A stretch of DNA of 64,000 nucleotides from Pseudomonas sp. C1C7. Its GTDB lineage: Bacteria > Pseudomonadota > Gammaproteobacteria > Pseudomonadales > Pseudomonadaceae. Below, one piece after another: positions 56,319 to 64,000 of the stretch. The notes beneath the pieces are model-generated. The model was given only the letters and a program-made list of their open reading frames with translations, was not told the DNA's origin and searched no databases. The stretch covers positions 62,001 through 126,000 of the forward strand of contig NZ_JABFMP010000012.1 of assembly GCF_013359595.1 (NCBI RefSeq), written 5' to 3'. The position numbers and the translations under genes are program-made. Position 1 is the first letter of the stretch. Each line of letters opens with the position of its first letter.

Positions 56319-57086
56319 TCAGGAGAGGAACCCACCATCCACGTTCAGCGAAACACCCGTGGTGTAGCTGGACGCATCGCTGGCCAGGTACAGCACCGCG
56401 CCGGCCATTTCGCTCGGGTCGGCCACGCGCTTGAGCGGGATCTGTGCCAGGGCGGTGTTGAGGATCGCCTCGTTCTTGACCAGCGCCGAGGCGAACTTGG
56501 TGTCGGTCAGGCCCGGGAGCAGGGCGTTGCAACGGATGCCGAACTGCGCGCATTCCTTGGCGAAGACCTTGGTCATGTTGATCACCGCCGCCTTGGTCAC
56601 CGAGTAGATGCCCTGGAACACGCCCGGCGAGACGCCATTGATCGACGCAACGTTGATGATGCTGCCGCCACCGTTCTCGCGCATCAGCTTTCCGGCTTCC
56701 ACCGACATGAAGAAATAGCCGCGGATGTTGACGTCGACGGTCTTCTGGAACGCGCCGAGGTCGGTGTCCAGCACGTTGCAGAACTGCGGATTGGTCGCCG
56801 CGTTGTTGACCAGGATGTCCAGGCGGCCGAACTGTTCCTTGATGCCGGCGAAGACCTGGCTGATCTGTTCCATTTCACCGATGTGGCAGGCAATGGCAGT
56901 GGCCTTGCCACCGGCGGCGATGATCGCGTCGGCCACGTGCTGGCAGCCTTCGAGCTTGCGGCTCGAAACGATCACATGGGCGCCTTGCTGGGCCAGCAGT
57001 TTGGCGATGGCCTCACCGATGCCGCGGCTGGCGCCGGAGACGAAAGCGATCTTGCCGTCGAGGTCGAACAACTGAGTCTTGGACAT
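56319..57086 (-). CDS. SDR-family oxidoreductase
   Basis: 255 residues. TGxxxGxG as SGASRGIG (17-24), NNAA at 94-97, catalytic S148, Y161 and K165 (GIYSVTKAAV), and a C-terminal NVDGGFLS. FabG-like 3-hydroxyacyl or alcohol dehydrogenase. It is 52 bases after the phosphotransferase-fold gene on the same strand; this pair often accompanies acyl-CoA dehydrogenase genes in Pseudomonas, suggesting fatty or branched acyl metabolism, though no acyl-CoA dehydrogenase is here. Confidence 0.92.
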   Translation of the reverse strand: MSKTQLFDLDGKIAFVSGASRGIGEAIAKLLAQQGAHVIVSSRKLEGCQHVADAIIAAGGKATAIACHIGEMEQISQVFAGIKEQFGRLDILVNNAATNPQFCNVLDTDLGAFQKTVDVNIRGYFFMSVEAGKLMRENGGGSIINVASINGVSPGVFQGIYSVTKAAVINMTKVFAKECAQFGIRCNALLPGLTDTKFASALVKNEAILNTALAQIPLKRVADPSEMAGAVLYLASDASSYTTGVSLNVDGGFLS

Positions 57087-57138
57087 GGGATTCCCTTGTG
57101 AGTCTTGTTTTAGGCCTGATGTGCAATGGAAAAAGCGA

Positions 57139-58206
57139 TCAAAGGCTGGATTTCTGGATGACCTGCAAGCTCATCTGCTCCAGCAGTTTGTTCATGTGAA
57201 TGAACTGCGCGAAGCGTTTGTCCTGGGTCTGGCCATGGTAGAAGCGGTAGTAGATCTGCTGCACGATGCCGGCCAGGCGGAACAGGCCGTAGGTGTAGTA
57301 GAAATCGAAATTGTCGATCTGGATCCCGGAGCGTTCGGCGTAGTAATCGACGAACTCACGGCGGGTCAGCATGCCCGGCGCGTGACTCGGTTGGCGACGC
57401 ATCAGCTGCACGGGCGCGGGGTCGCCGGCTTCGATCCAGTAGGCGAGGCTGTTGCCCAGGTCCATCAGCGGATCGCCGAGGGTGGTCAGCTCCCAGTCCA
57501 GCACACCGATGATCTGCATCGGGTTGTTCGGGTCGAGGATCACGTTATCGAAGCGGTAGTCGTTGTGTACGATGCTGGAGGTCGGGTGATCGGCCGGCAT
57601 CTTGTCGTTGAGCCAGGCCTTGACCGCTTCCCACTGCGGCGCGTCCGGGGTCAGGGCTTTCTCGTAGCGGTCGCTCCAGCCCTTGATCTGCCGGGCCACG
57701 TAACCTTCGGGCTTGCCCAGGTCGCCCAGGCCGTAGGCGTTGTAGTCGACACGATGCAGTTCGACGAACTTGTCGATGAAGCTCTTGCACAGGGCTTCGG
57801 TTTTCGCGGAATCGAAGCCCAGCTCCGGCGGCAGTTCCGAGCGCAGGATGATGCCCTTGACCCGTTCCATCACATAGAACTCGGCGCCGATCACCGAGTC
57901 GTCGGTGCAGTGCACGTAAGCCTTGGGGCAATACGGAAAGCCGTCGCGCAATTGATTGAGGATACGGAATTCACGTCCCATGTCATGGGCGGACTTGGCC
58001 TTGTGGCCGAAGGGTGGCCGGCGCAGGACGAATTCCTGCTCCGGGTATTCGATCAGGTAGGTGAGGTTCGACGCACCGCCGGGGAACTGGCTGATCTGCG
58101 GCAAACCGGTGAGGCCGGGAATGTGCGCCTTGAGGTACGGATCGATCAGGCTGGCATCGAGTTCTTCGCCGGAGCGGATACGGGTGGACTGGTCAGTAAG
58201 CGCCAT
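57139..58206 (-). CDS. Phosphotransferase-family protein (APH fold, ACAD10/11-like)
   Basis: 355 residues. Kinase-like fold with FPGGASNLTYLI (nucleotide loop), FVLRRPPFGHKAKSAHDMGREF, catalytic loop HNDYRFDNVI and metal loop LDWELTTLGDP. This branch resembles the N-terminal part of ACAD10/ACAD11, which phosphorylates 4-hydroxyacyl-CoAs. In bacteria the gene often sits with an SDR and an acyl-CoA dehydrogenase. Probable role in hydroxyacyl-CoA breakdown; not antibiotic resistance. Confidence 0.88.
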   Translation of the reverse strand: MALTDQSTRIRSGEELDASLIDPYLKAHIPGLTGLPQISQFPGGASNLTYLIEYPEQEFVLRRPPFGHKAKSAHDMGREFRILNQLRDGFPYCPKAYVHCTDDSVIGAEFYVMERVKGIILRSELPPELGFDSAKTEALCKSFIDKFVELHRVDYNAYGLGDLGKPEGYVARQIKGWSDRYEKALTPDAPQWEAVKAWLNDKMPADHPTSSIVHNDYRFDNVILDPNNPMQIIGVLDWELTTLGDPLMDLGNSLAYWIEAGDPAPVQLMRRQPSHAPGMLTRREFVDYYAERSGIQIDNFDFYYTYGLFRLAGIVQQIYYRFYHGQTQDKRFAQFIHMNKLLEQMSLQVIQKSSL

Positions 58207-58349
58207 GCTTATCCCTTCTGCTTATTCTAGAGGCCTCAAACTATTGGCTAATCTAATGTGCGTACCCGGCAGCCACAACCACGAACGGCCCTTATAGGTG
58301 AGCGTGTTGCCGGGCAATCATTGCTTTTGATACACCTGTTTGAATTGTC

Positions 58350-59315
58350 CTACACCACGGCGTTCTTGAGGCCGCGCGGCAACTCGATCGGGGTCAGCAC
58401 GGGCTTGCCGGAGAAGAACGCCACGAGGTTGCGGCCTACCAGCTCGACGGTGCCCTGGGTGGCTTCCGGCGACAGGCCGGCGACATGCGGGGTCAGGATG
58501 ACGTTGCCAAGTGTCTTGAGTGCGTCCGGTACTTGGGGCTCGGCATCGAACACGTCCAGGGCGGCGCCGGCGATACGCCGTTGCTCCAGGGCGCTGATCA
58601 GGTCGGCGGTCACCACCACGCTGGCCCGGGCGATGTTCACCAGAAATCCGTTGGGCCCCAAGGCGTCGAGGACCTGGCGGTTGACCAGGTGCTGGGTGCC
58701 CAGGCCGCCCGGAGTGGCGATGATCAGGAAGTCCGAGGCGCGTGCCAGTTCGGTGGGGGTCGAGCAGAACTCGTAGGGCACGTCGTCGCGATGCTGGCGG
58801 TTGTGGTAGCACACGCTCATGTCGAATCCGGCCGCGGCGCGCTTGGCGATGGCCAGGCCGACCGCGCCCAGACCGAGAATGCCCAGGCGTTTGCCGGCAA
58901 GGGAAGGGCGCATGATTTTCGGCCACTCGCCCCGGCGCACGGCGGCGTCGCAGCGAGGCACGTCGCGCACTAGCGACAGCAGCAGGGCCATGGCGTGGTC
59001 GGCGACGGAGGAGGCGTTGACCCCGGCGCCGTTGGTGACAGTGATGCCGCGATCGCCGGCGGCTTGCAGGTCGACCATTTCATAACCTGCGCCGATCACG
59101 CAGATGATTTTCAGTTTGGGCAGGGCAGCGATTTCATTGGCAGTCAGGCCCAGCGGGCCGCGGGTCAGCACCGCGTCGATCCCGTCTCCGTGGCGTTTGA
59201 TGGCTTCGGCGCGCTCGGCGGGGGTCGGGGCCAGAATCAGGTGAAAGCCCTGATGTTCGAGGATGGGCAGGTAATCGTTGATGGTCTCAACCAGTACCAG
59301 TACGGTTGCGGTCAT
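58350..59315 (-). CDS. D-2-hydroxyacid dehydrogenase (glyoxylate/hydroxypyruvate reductase type)
   Basis: 321 residues. Rossmann motif G148LGAVG153, catalytic R230 (NIAR), E259 (FDAEP) and H277 (TPHVAG). The HNR segment at 171-173 after the second strand suggests NADPH preference. It would reduce glyoxylate, hydroxypyruvate or another 2-keto acid. Single gene; upstream lies a mixed REP sequence. Confidence 0.92.
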   Translation of the reverse strand: MTATVLVLVETINDYLPILEHQGFHLILAPTPAERAEAIKRHGDGIDAVLTRGPLGLTANEIAALPKLKIICVIGAGYEMVDLQAAGDRGITVTNGAGVNASSVADHAMALLLSLVRDVPRCDAAVRRGEWPKIMRPSLAGKRLGILGLGAVGLAIAKRAAAGFDMSVCYHNRQHRDDVPYEFCSTPTELARASDFLIIATPGGLGTQHLVNRQVLDALGPNGFLVNIARASVVVTADLISALEQRRIAGAALDVFDAEPQVPDALKTLGNVILTPHVAGLSPEATQGTVELVGRNLVAFFSGKPVLTPIELPRGLKNAVV

Positions 59316-59406
59316 GCTTGGCTCCTTTAGGCATGGATATCGGGCTCGAACGTCCAGTGAGATTGCTGCCTGCCGGGCGATTTGGCAATCGTCACATTCG
59401 AACCAG

Positions 59407-59477
59407 TGTAGGAGCTGCCGCGCACTGCGATGTTTGTCCTAACTGACTGGCACCAGGGCAAGCCTCGCTCCTGCAGG
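59407..59477. repeat. Composite repeat fragment
   Basis: Joins a TGTAGGAGCTGCCGC half element, a TAACTGACTGGCA segment that also occurs (as complement) in the repeat at 53446, and a GGGCAAGCCTCGCTCCTGCAGG REP half. Confidence 0.6.
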
Positions 59478-59481
59478 TGCC

Positions 59482-60072
59482 TCAGGCTTCGGGGTTGGTC
59501 AGGTAGCGCTTCGCCGCATCAAGGATCTCATCCGACAGCGCCTCACCCCGGGTCGCACGGGCCAGGGTCAGGGCGCCGATCATCAGCGAATACTGCACCA
59601 ACGCCTGCTGGCGCTGCTCCTCGGGGTTGTCCGAATCCATCATCTTGCCGAACGAGTCGAGCAGTCGATTCAGCCCCGCCAGAAACGGCTCGCGCAAGCC
59701 GCTGTCGGTGCTTTCGTGACACATGTCCCCGGCGAAAGCCACCACCGGACAGCTCTCGCCGGGGTTGTCACGGCTGTGGGTGGAAAGGTAAGGGTCGATC
59801 AGGGCCTTGCGTGCCTGCGCCCTGCTTTCGCCGGTATCGGCCCTGAGCTTCCAGCGCTCGCCCACCTGCTTGAACGCCCGCTCGCTGGCTTCCTTGGCCA
59901 AGGCTTCCTTGGACTCGAAATGACCATAGAAACCGCCATGGGTCAGTCCGGCCGCCGCCATCACATCGACGACGCTGATCCCGTGCAGTCCGCGCTCGCG
60001 GAACAGGCGGGTCGCGGCATCGACGATGATTTCGCGGTTGAGGTCGGCTTGCTTGCGGGAAACTCGAGGCAT
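59482..60072 (-). CDS. TetR-family regulator
   Basis: 196 residues. N-terminal HTH (LHGISVVDVMAAAGLTHGGFYGHFESKEAL, about 29-58) of the AcrR/NemR-like class whose DNA-binding part contains GGFYxHF. C-terminal domain with CPVVAFAGDM, typical of regulators of reductase or isomerase genes. It is 29 bases after the tautomerase gene on the same strand and may control that unit. Confidence 0.88.
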   Translation of the reverse strand: MPRVSRKQADLNREIIVDAATRLFRERGLHGISVVDVMAAAGLTHGGFYGHFESKEALAKEASERAFKQVGERWKLRADTGESRAQARKALIDPYLSTHSRDNPGESCPVVAFAGDMCHESTDSGLREPFLAGLNRLLDSFGKMMDSDNPEEQRQQALVQYSLMIGALTLARATRGEALSDEILDAAKRYLTNPEA

Positions 60073-60101
60073 GGGTGGCTCACAGATATCGAAATGGGAT
60101 G

Positions 60102-60485
60102 TCAGAGGGCGTACTGGGCGATGCCGTTGCCGAACGACCAGTTTTCCTTCTTCACTTCCACCAGATTAATGAAAACGTCCTCCAGACGCACGGCCAGTTC
60201 CTGGTTGAGGCTCTCGGCGATGGTCTTGTAGAGCAGTTTTTTCTGCTCGACGGTGCGGCCTTCGCTCAGGGTGATCTGGATGATCACCAGTTTGTCAGTG
60301 CGCGGGATGCCAAGGTACTGCGGATCGAAGATGAAATGATGCTCGTCGTGCTCGGCGAGGATCTGGAAGTTGTCATCCTTGGGTACACCGATGGTGCTGT
60401 GCATGGCGGCGTAAATCAGCTCGCCGATGCGTTTGGCGTAGGTAGGGTCCTGTTGCTTTTTGATCTCGACGCGAACCAGTGGCAT
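60102..60485 (-). CDS. Tautomerase-family protein
   Basis: 127 residues from ATG 60485, so Pro is the first residue after Met removal (MPLVRVEIKK), as required for the catalytic amino-terminal Pro of the tautomerase superfamily. The body (YAKRIGELIYAAMHSTIGVPKDD, TLSEGRTVEQKKLLYKTIAE, NLVEVKKENWSFGNG) matches the longer 4-oxalocrotonate tautomerase-like group. Substrate unknown. Confidence 0.9.
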   Translation of the reverse strand: MPLVRVEIKKQQDPTYAKRIGELIYAAMHSTIGVPKDDNFQILAEHDEHHFIFDPQYLGIPRTDKLVIIQITLSEGRTVEQKKLLYKTIAESLNQELAVRLEDVFINLVEVKKENWSFGNGIAQYAL

Positions 60486-60869
60486 GGCATGACTCCGGGT
60501 TGAGGGCAGGTTCATTCAAAATACATTACGAACAACCTTTATCAAGCCCGATCTACCGCTCGCCGACGAAACGCCATGGCAGAAATGACACCGCCCCCTG
60601 TAGGAGCCGAGCTTGCTCGCGATGCACGCAGAATCACCGCGGGGCATCAGGTTTGCCCCGTCTTCGTTGACGACCATCGGGAGCAAGCTCGCTCCTACAA
60701 GGGATAGGGCGCTGGTGCAACCTGGTACAACCGTTCCTCACCTAAGTCTTTGCTTCTGATCGGGAATCCCGGAGAATCGCACGCTGTTTCGGCCAGGGCG
60801 CTGCCTGTCGGATTTTTCCGACTCGTCCTGGCCGGGTGGCAAAAGACCGGAAAGCGGAGATCCGACCGG
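60486..60869. other. 384-base intergenic region
   Basis: Divergent promoters for the tautomerase gene and the amino acid transporter. A REP pair occupies 60598-60702. I see no gene or clear operator in the rest. Confidence 0.6.
60598..60702. repeat. REP pair
   Basis: TGTAGGAGCCGAGCTTGCTCGCGATG faces CATCGGGAGCAAGCTCGCTCCTACA; the loop contains CACCGCGGGGCATCAGG, nearly the same as at 26307 and 31695. Confidence 0.85.
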
Positions 60870-62150
60870 ATGAATGATCAGGTCAATAGCGTCAACGAAC
60901 GCTATGCAGCAGCGACACCAGCAACCCTATCGAGCTGGAATCGTCATGACACCACCTGGATGCTGGGCCTGTTTGGCACGGCGATTGGTGCGGGCACCCT
61001 GTTTTTGCCGATCAACGCGGGTCTCGGCGGCTTCTGGCCGTTGCTGATCCTGGCGTTGCTGGCGTTCCCGATGACCTTCTACGCACACCGCGGCCTGACC
61101 CGCTTCGTGTTGTCCGGTCGTGAAGGCGCGGACATCACCGACGTGGTGGAAGAGCACTTCGGTCTCAAGGCCGGCGCGCTGATCACCTTGCTCTACTTCT
61201 TCGCGATCTTTCCGATCCTGTTGATCTACAGCGTGGCGCTGACCAACACCGTGGGCAGCTTCATGGAGCATCAACTGCACATCATGCCGCCACCGCGCGC
61301 GGTGCTGTCTCTGGTGCTGATCCTCGGCCTGCTGGCCGTGGTGCGTTGCGGCGAGCAGATGATCGTCAAGGCCATGAGCCTGATGGTCTATCCGTTCATC
61401 GTGGCCTTGCTGTTCCTGGCGGTGTTCCTGATTCCGCACTGGAACGGCGGCATCCTGACCACCGCCAGCACGCTGCCCGAGCCTTCGGCCTTGCTGCACA
61501 CCCTGTGGCTGGCGATCCCGGTGATGGTGTTCTCGTTCAACCACTCGCCGATCATCTCGGCGTTCGCCGTCGACCAGAAGCGTCGCTACGGTGAGCACGC
61601 CGAACAGCGCAGCTCGCAGATCCTGTCCCGCGCCCACGCCCTGATGGTGGTGATGGTGCTGTTCTTCGTCTTCAGCTGCGTGCTGACCCTGTCGCCGGCG
61701 CAACTGGCCGAAGCGAAGGCGCAGAACCTGTCGATCCTGTCTTACCTTGCCAACCACTTCAGCAACCCGACCATCGCCTTCGCGGCGCCGTTGATTGCCT
61801 TCGTGGCCATTTCCAAGTCGTTCCTGGGCCACTACATCGGCGCCAGCGAAGGCCTCAAGGGCCTGATCGTCAAGAGCGGCAAGCGCCCGGCAGCCAAGAC
61901 CCTGGACCGCATGACCGCCGCGTTCATGCTGGTGGTGTGCTGGATCGTCGCCACCCTGAACCCGAGCATCCTGGGCATGATCGAAACCCTGGGAGGCCCG
62001 GTGATCGCGGCGATCCTGTTCCTGATGCCGATGTACGCCGTGCGCAAGATCCCGGCCATGGCCCGTTATCGTGGCCAGGCGTCTAACGTGTTTGTGGTGG
62101 CGGTTGGGCTGGTGGCGATTTCGGCGTTGATCTATTCGTTAACGGCGTAA
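60870..62150 (+). CDS. HAAAP-family amino acid permease, serine transporter type
   Basis: 426 residues from ATG 60870 with about eleven membrane helices. Landmarks: TWMLGLFGTAIGAGTLFLPINAG (about 28-50), YAHRGLTRFVLSG, FFAIFPILLIYSVALTN, FSFNHSPIISAF and SKSFLGHYIGASEG, all typical of SdaC/TdcC-like permeases. Imports L-serine (or threonine) with protons. Ends just before a terminator; no serine deaminase gene is in the window. Confidence 0.9.
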   Translation: MNDQVNSVNERYAAATPATLSSWNRHDTTWMLGLFGTAIGAGTLFLPINAGLGGFWPLLILALLAFPMTFYAHRGLTRFVLSGREGADITDVVEEHFGLKAGALITLLYFFAIFPILLIYSVALTNTVGSFMEHQLHIMPPPRAVLSLVLILGLLAVVRCGEQMIVKAMSLMVYPFIVALLFLAVFLIPHWNGGILTTASTLPEPSALLHTLWLAIPVMVFSFNHSPIISAFAVDQKRRYGEHAEQRSSQILSRAHALMVVMVLFFVFSCVLTLSPAQLAEAKAQNLSILSYLANHFSNPTIAFAAPLIAFVAISKSFLGHYIGASEGLKGLIVKSGKRPAAKTLDRMTAAFMLVVCWIVATLNPSILGMIETLGGPVIAAILFLMPMYAVRKIPAMARYRGQASNVFVVAVGLVAISALIYSLTA

Positions 62151-62160
62151 CCTGGCGCAC

Positions 62161-62207
62161 AAAAGATCGCAGCCTTCTCCGGACCTTTCGAGAGGCTGCG
62201 ATCTTTT
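62161..62207. terminator. Inverted repeat terminator after the serine transporter
   Basis: AAAAGATCGCAGCC and GGCTGCGATCTTTT form a perfect 14-bp stem with a 19-base loop, followed by GCTTTTG. It is made from the GATCGCAGCC repeat family. Confidence 0.8.
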
Positions 62208-62283
62208 GCTTTTGATTGAAACAGGGCAGTGAAAGCCGCCCGGTCTGTAATATCCCCTCGATACTTCCGCTTCCTGCTTGGAC

Positions 62284-63393
62284 TCATATTCCTCGTTGCA
62301 CTTGAGCAAAAATCTCGGTGATGGGTCTTCGCGGCTGACGTTTTTGCAATTGCCGCACGCGTTCACTCATCCGCAGCAGTTCCTCACTCGGCTTGGCCCA
62401 TTGCTCTTTAGGCAGCGGTTCTGACCATTCGCGCATGACGTCAGGCAGTGCTTTTTTGCCGATTTTTTCGAAACGGCGCACTTCCCATTCGACGAGGTGG
62501 TTGGGGATCGTCCACAAGGTCATGACGTGGTACAGGTACCAGAAAAATCCTGATGTTCGACTGCGCGAACCTTCGCGGATCTGCTGGTGCATACGGGCGC
62601 GGGCGTTGTGGAAGGTGTGCAGGCCTTCGTGAGGCGGGTCGTCGGGGCCTTGCAGGTCTTGCAAGACCTGAATCGATTTGAGGTCGTTGACTTCGTATTC
62701 CATGTAACCGCGGATGGCTTCCCAATGGCTGATGACCAGCGGTAGAGCGGCGCAGGGGAATTCGAGGCTGGTGAGGGTTTCGCCGTGTTCGAAGCCGATG
62801 CCCATGCCGTATTGGCGATGGACGCCGTATTGGGTGGCGCCTTTCGCTTCGATGATCCAGGCAAAGATTGATTCCCATGGGGCGAAGACGGGCTCGGTCG
62901 CGCCTTTGGGCATGAAACAGACTTCGCGGCGTTGGCGGTTGAAGCGGGTTGGGGTGATGGTGGCGCGTTTTCTGTGCGCGTGCTGCCAGACAGCCAAGCT
63001 GATGAGCAATATGGAAAAGCCGCCCTTCATTCCGAATGTAGATGACTCAAAAAAAAGCTGTACCGCGAACTCCCAGGAATACAAAGCGTCGTACCCAAAA
63101 ACGAGGCCAAGAAAAAAACTAAATAGGGGCAAAAGGAAAGCAAACATACAGGCGATAGCAAGTGGAACGCCGAATGTGACTTGCCAAAAATAGACCTTAG
63201 GGCTACCCGAGCCAAAATCCATGTGGACGTCGGTAAACTCACCTATGTGCGGGCCGAATGGAGGTAGTAGTGTAGGTAATGGCAGCGGTGCCATAAAGGT
63301 GATTCGCCCGCCGGAAAATGAGTCAATGTCTCCGGCTTTTGTCAGCTTTTGAAGCCGCGGGCCGATTACTTGCTGAACCTGATCATTTGGCAT
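62284..63393 (-). CDS. Uncharacterised membrane protein, DUF6708-like
   Basis: 369 residues. Hydrophobic segments at about 73-100 and 122-145 look like two or three membrane helices; the remainder is soluble, with the segment TPTRFNRQRREVCFMPKG resembling the DUF6708 type of protein often found next to type VI secretion effectors in Pseudomonas (from memory, not verified). The C-terminal half is rich in Trp, Arg and Glu. ATG at 63393 overlaps the upstream gene by 11 bases, so the two are one unit. Codon use is more AT-leaning than in neighbours, a sign of an accessory region. Confidence 0.7.
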   Translation of the reverse strand: MPNDQVQQVIGPRLQKLTKAGDIDSFSGGRITFMAPLPLPTLLPPFGPHIGEFTDVHMDFGSGSPKVYFWQVTFGVPLAIACMFAFLLPLFSFFLGLVFGYDALYSWEFAVQLFFESSTFGMKGGFSILLISLAVWQHAHRKRATITPTRFNRQRREVCFMPKGATEPVFAPWESIFAWIIEAKGATQYGVHRQYGMGIGFEHGETLTSLEFPCAALPLVISHWEAIRGYMEYEVNDLKSIQVLQDLQGPDDPPHEGLHTFHNARARMHQQIREGSRSRTSGFFWYLYHVMTLWTIPNHLVEWEVRRFEKIGKKALPDVMREWSEPLPKEQWAKPSEELLRMSERVRQLQKRQPRRPITEIFAQVQRGI

Positions 63394-64000
63394 GGTCGGC
63401 GTACTCCAAATATTCGGTTTCGACCAGATACACAGGAGGTGTTTCTTTGACCAATTGACGATCGATTACGGCAAAGTGCCCTTCACCTCGAGGGTCAAGA
63501 TGAATGAAAGATGTTCGCGACGTCCAATTGCCTTTGTCGTTCAACGTCTGAATGCAGACCGCCAGTTCCAGTATTTCTTTCACTACCGTGTACTCGGTCT
63601 CACGATTCCACGGGCATCGAAGACAGATCACCAATGCTTCCGGATTGGATTTTACGATACGCAGGCTGTCAAAGATCTCTTCGCTTATTACATCCACGCG
63701 TTCTCGTGGAGTTCCTCGACCATGTACGAGCGTGCAAATACGATTTGCGCCAATATCCAAACGGTGCGTCGGTTTACCGGCAAAGGGAGGGAGGAAGTCA
63801 CTCAATGTCAGTCCGGGAAGTATCAGGTGGATATCGCCGGGTCTGGCTTTGAGCAACAGGTTTTTCAGCCAGGAGTCGTATGGCTCTGGACCGACTTGCA
63901 CGTAGGGAGTGTTGATCAGATAGGCGAGATGACAACGATAGTCTTCCAGTGAGTGATCGCCTCGTGTTTCTGCGTTCCGGCTCCAAGGCGTGGTTTGCAG
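63383..64000 (-). CDS. Uncharacterised protein, 5' end outside the window
   Basis: The frame is open from the right edge at 64000 to the stop at 63383 (205 codons), so an internal GTG at 63901 is probably not the real start. No signal peptide or membrane helix in the visible part. Landmarks: NTPYVQVGPEPYDSWLKNLL, GDIHLILPGLTLSDFLPPF, and TEYTVVKEILELAVCIQTL. I do not recognise a family. It precedes the DUF6708-like gene with an 11-base overlap. GC content is lower than in the rest of the window. Confidence 0.7.
   Translation of the reverse strand: MQTTPWSRNAETRGDHSLEDYRCHLAYLINTPYVQVGPEPYDSWLKNLLLKARPGDIHLILPGLTLSDFLPPFAGKPTHRLDIGANRICTLVHGRGTPRERVDVISEEIFDSLRIVKSNPEALVICLRCPWNRETEYTVVKEILELAVCIQTLNDKGNWTSRTSFIHLDPRGEGHFAVIDRQLVKETPPVYLVETEYLEYADHAK

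Noticed and set aside
57139..58206. Aminoglycoside resistance phosphotransferase
   Set aside because: Only the fold is shared; the sequence is of the ACAD10/11-like branch and lies beside an SDR.

Overview
The window is about 63 percent GC by eye and reads as the chromosome of a Pseudomonas, most likely of the P. fluorescens / P. putida side of the genus. The evidence is gene content in known Pseudomonas order (bkdR-bkdA1A2B-lpdV; nosP-nahK-agmR followed by the quinoprotein alcohol dehydrogenase and pqq genes; pyrimidine degradation genes) and many intergenic REP palindromes of the GGAGCGRGCTTGCTCGCGA and AAGATCGCAGCCTNCGGCAG types. No tRNA, rRNA, IS element, prophage or CRISPR array was found.

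Layout. 1-6.6 kb: the 5' part of an MHS-type symporter gene, two uncharacterised envelope genes, an FKBP isomerase, an SDR and a MEKHLA protein that share an intergenic region with a good ANR/FNR box, and a two-gene radical SAM / TIGR03915 DNA repair-like operon. 6.6-13.5 kb: ilvE, the branched-chain keto acid dehydrogenase operon and its divergent regulator bkdR. 13.6-17.1 kb: a persulfide dioxygenase-like metallohydrolase divergent from a TauE/SafE permease, then a porin.

17.3-40.0 kb is the centre of the window: a PQQ-dependent alcohol oxidation island. It holds the nitric oxide sensor nosP and its kinase nahK, the regulator agmR, a rhodanese-like protein, a four-gene ABC system of unknown function, cytochrome c550, an XoxJ-like binding protein, a SoxYZ-like carrier, a metallo-hydrolase, a quinoprotein dehydrogenase, an aldehyde dehydrogenase, pqqABCDE, ercA and the hybrid kinase ercS. 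The dehydrogenase carries the Asp-x-Asp signature of lanthanide-dependent enzymes (PedH/XoxF type), and no calcium-type paralogue is present here. Alcohols would be oxidised in the periplasm by the quinoprotein with electrons passed to cytochrome c550; the aldehyde dehydrogenase finishes the job. A CTAC-N4-GNAC element recurs at similar positions upstream of at least five of these transcription units and is proposed as the regulon operator.

40.1-44.8 kb: a uronate uptake and oxidation operon (udh, SMP-30 lactonase, DctPQM TRAP transporter). 45.0-53.4 kb: reductive pyrimidine catabolism (TetR regulator, preA, preT, dihydropyrimidinase, NCS1 permease, ureidopropionase-type hydrolase), which converts uracil/thymine to beta-amino acids; its divergent promoter region has unusual repeats. 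53.6-64 kb: a PAS-LuxR regulator, small proteins, a truncated TRIC-type channel gene, an SDR plus aminoglycoside-phosphotransferase-fold pair, a 2-hydroxyacid dehydrogenase, TetR and tautomerase genes, a serine-type HAAAP transporter, and two uncharacterised overlapping genes (one DUF6708-like) running off the right edge.
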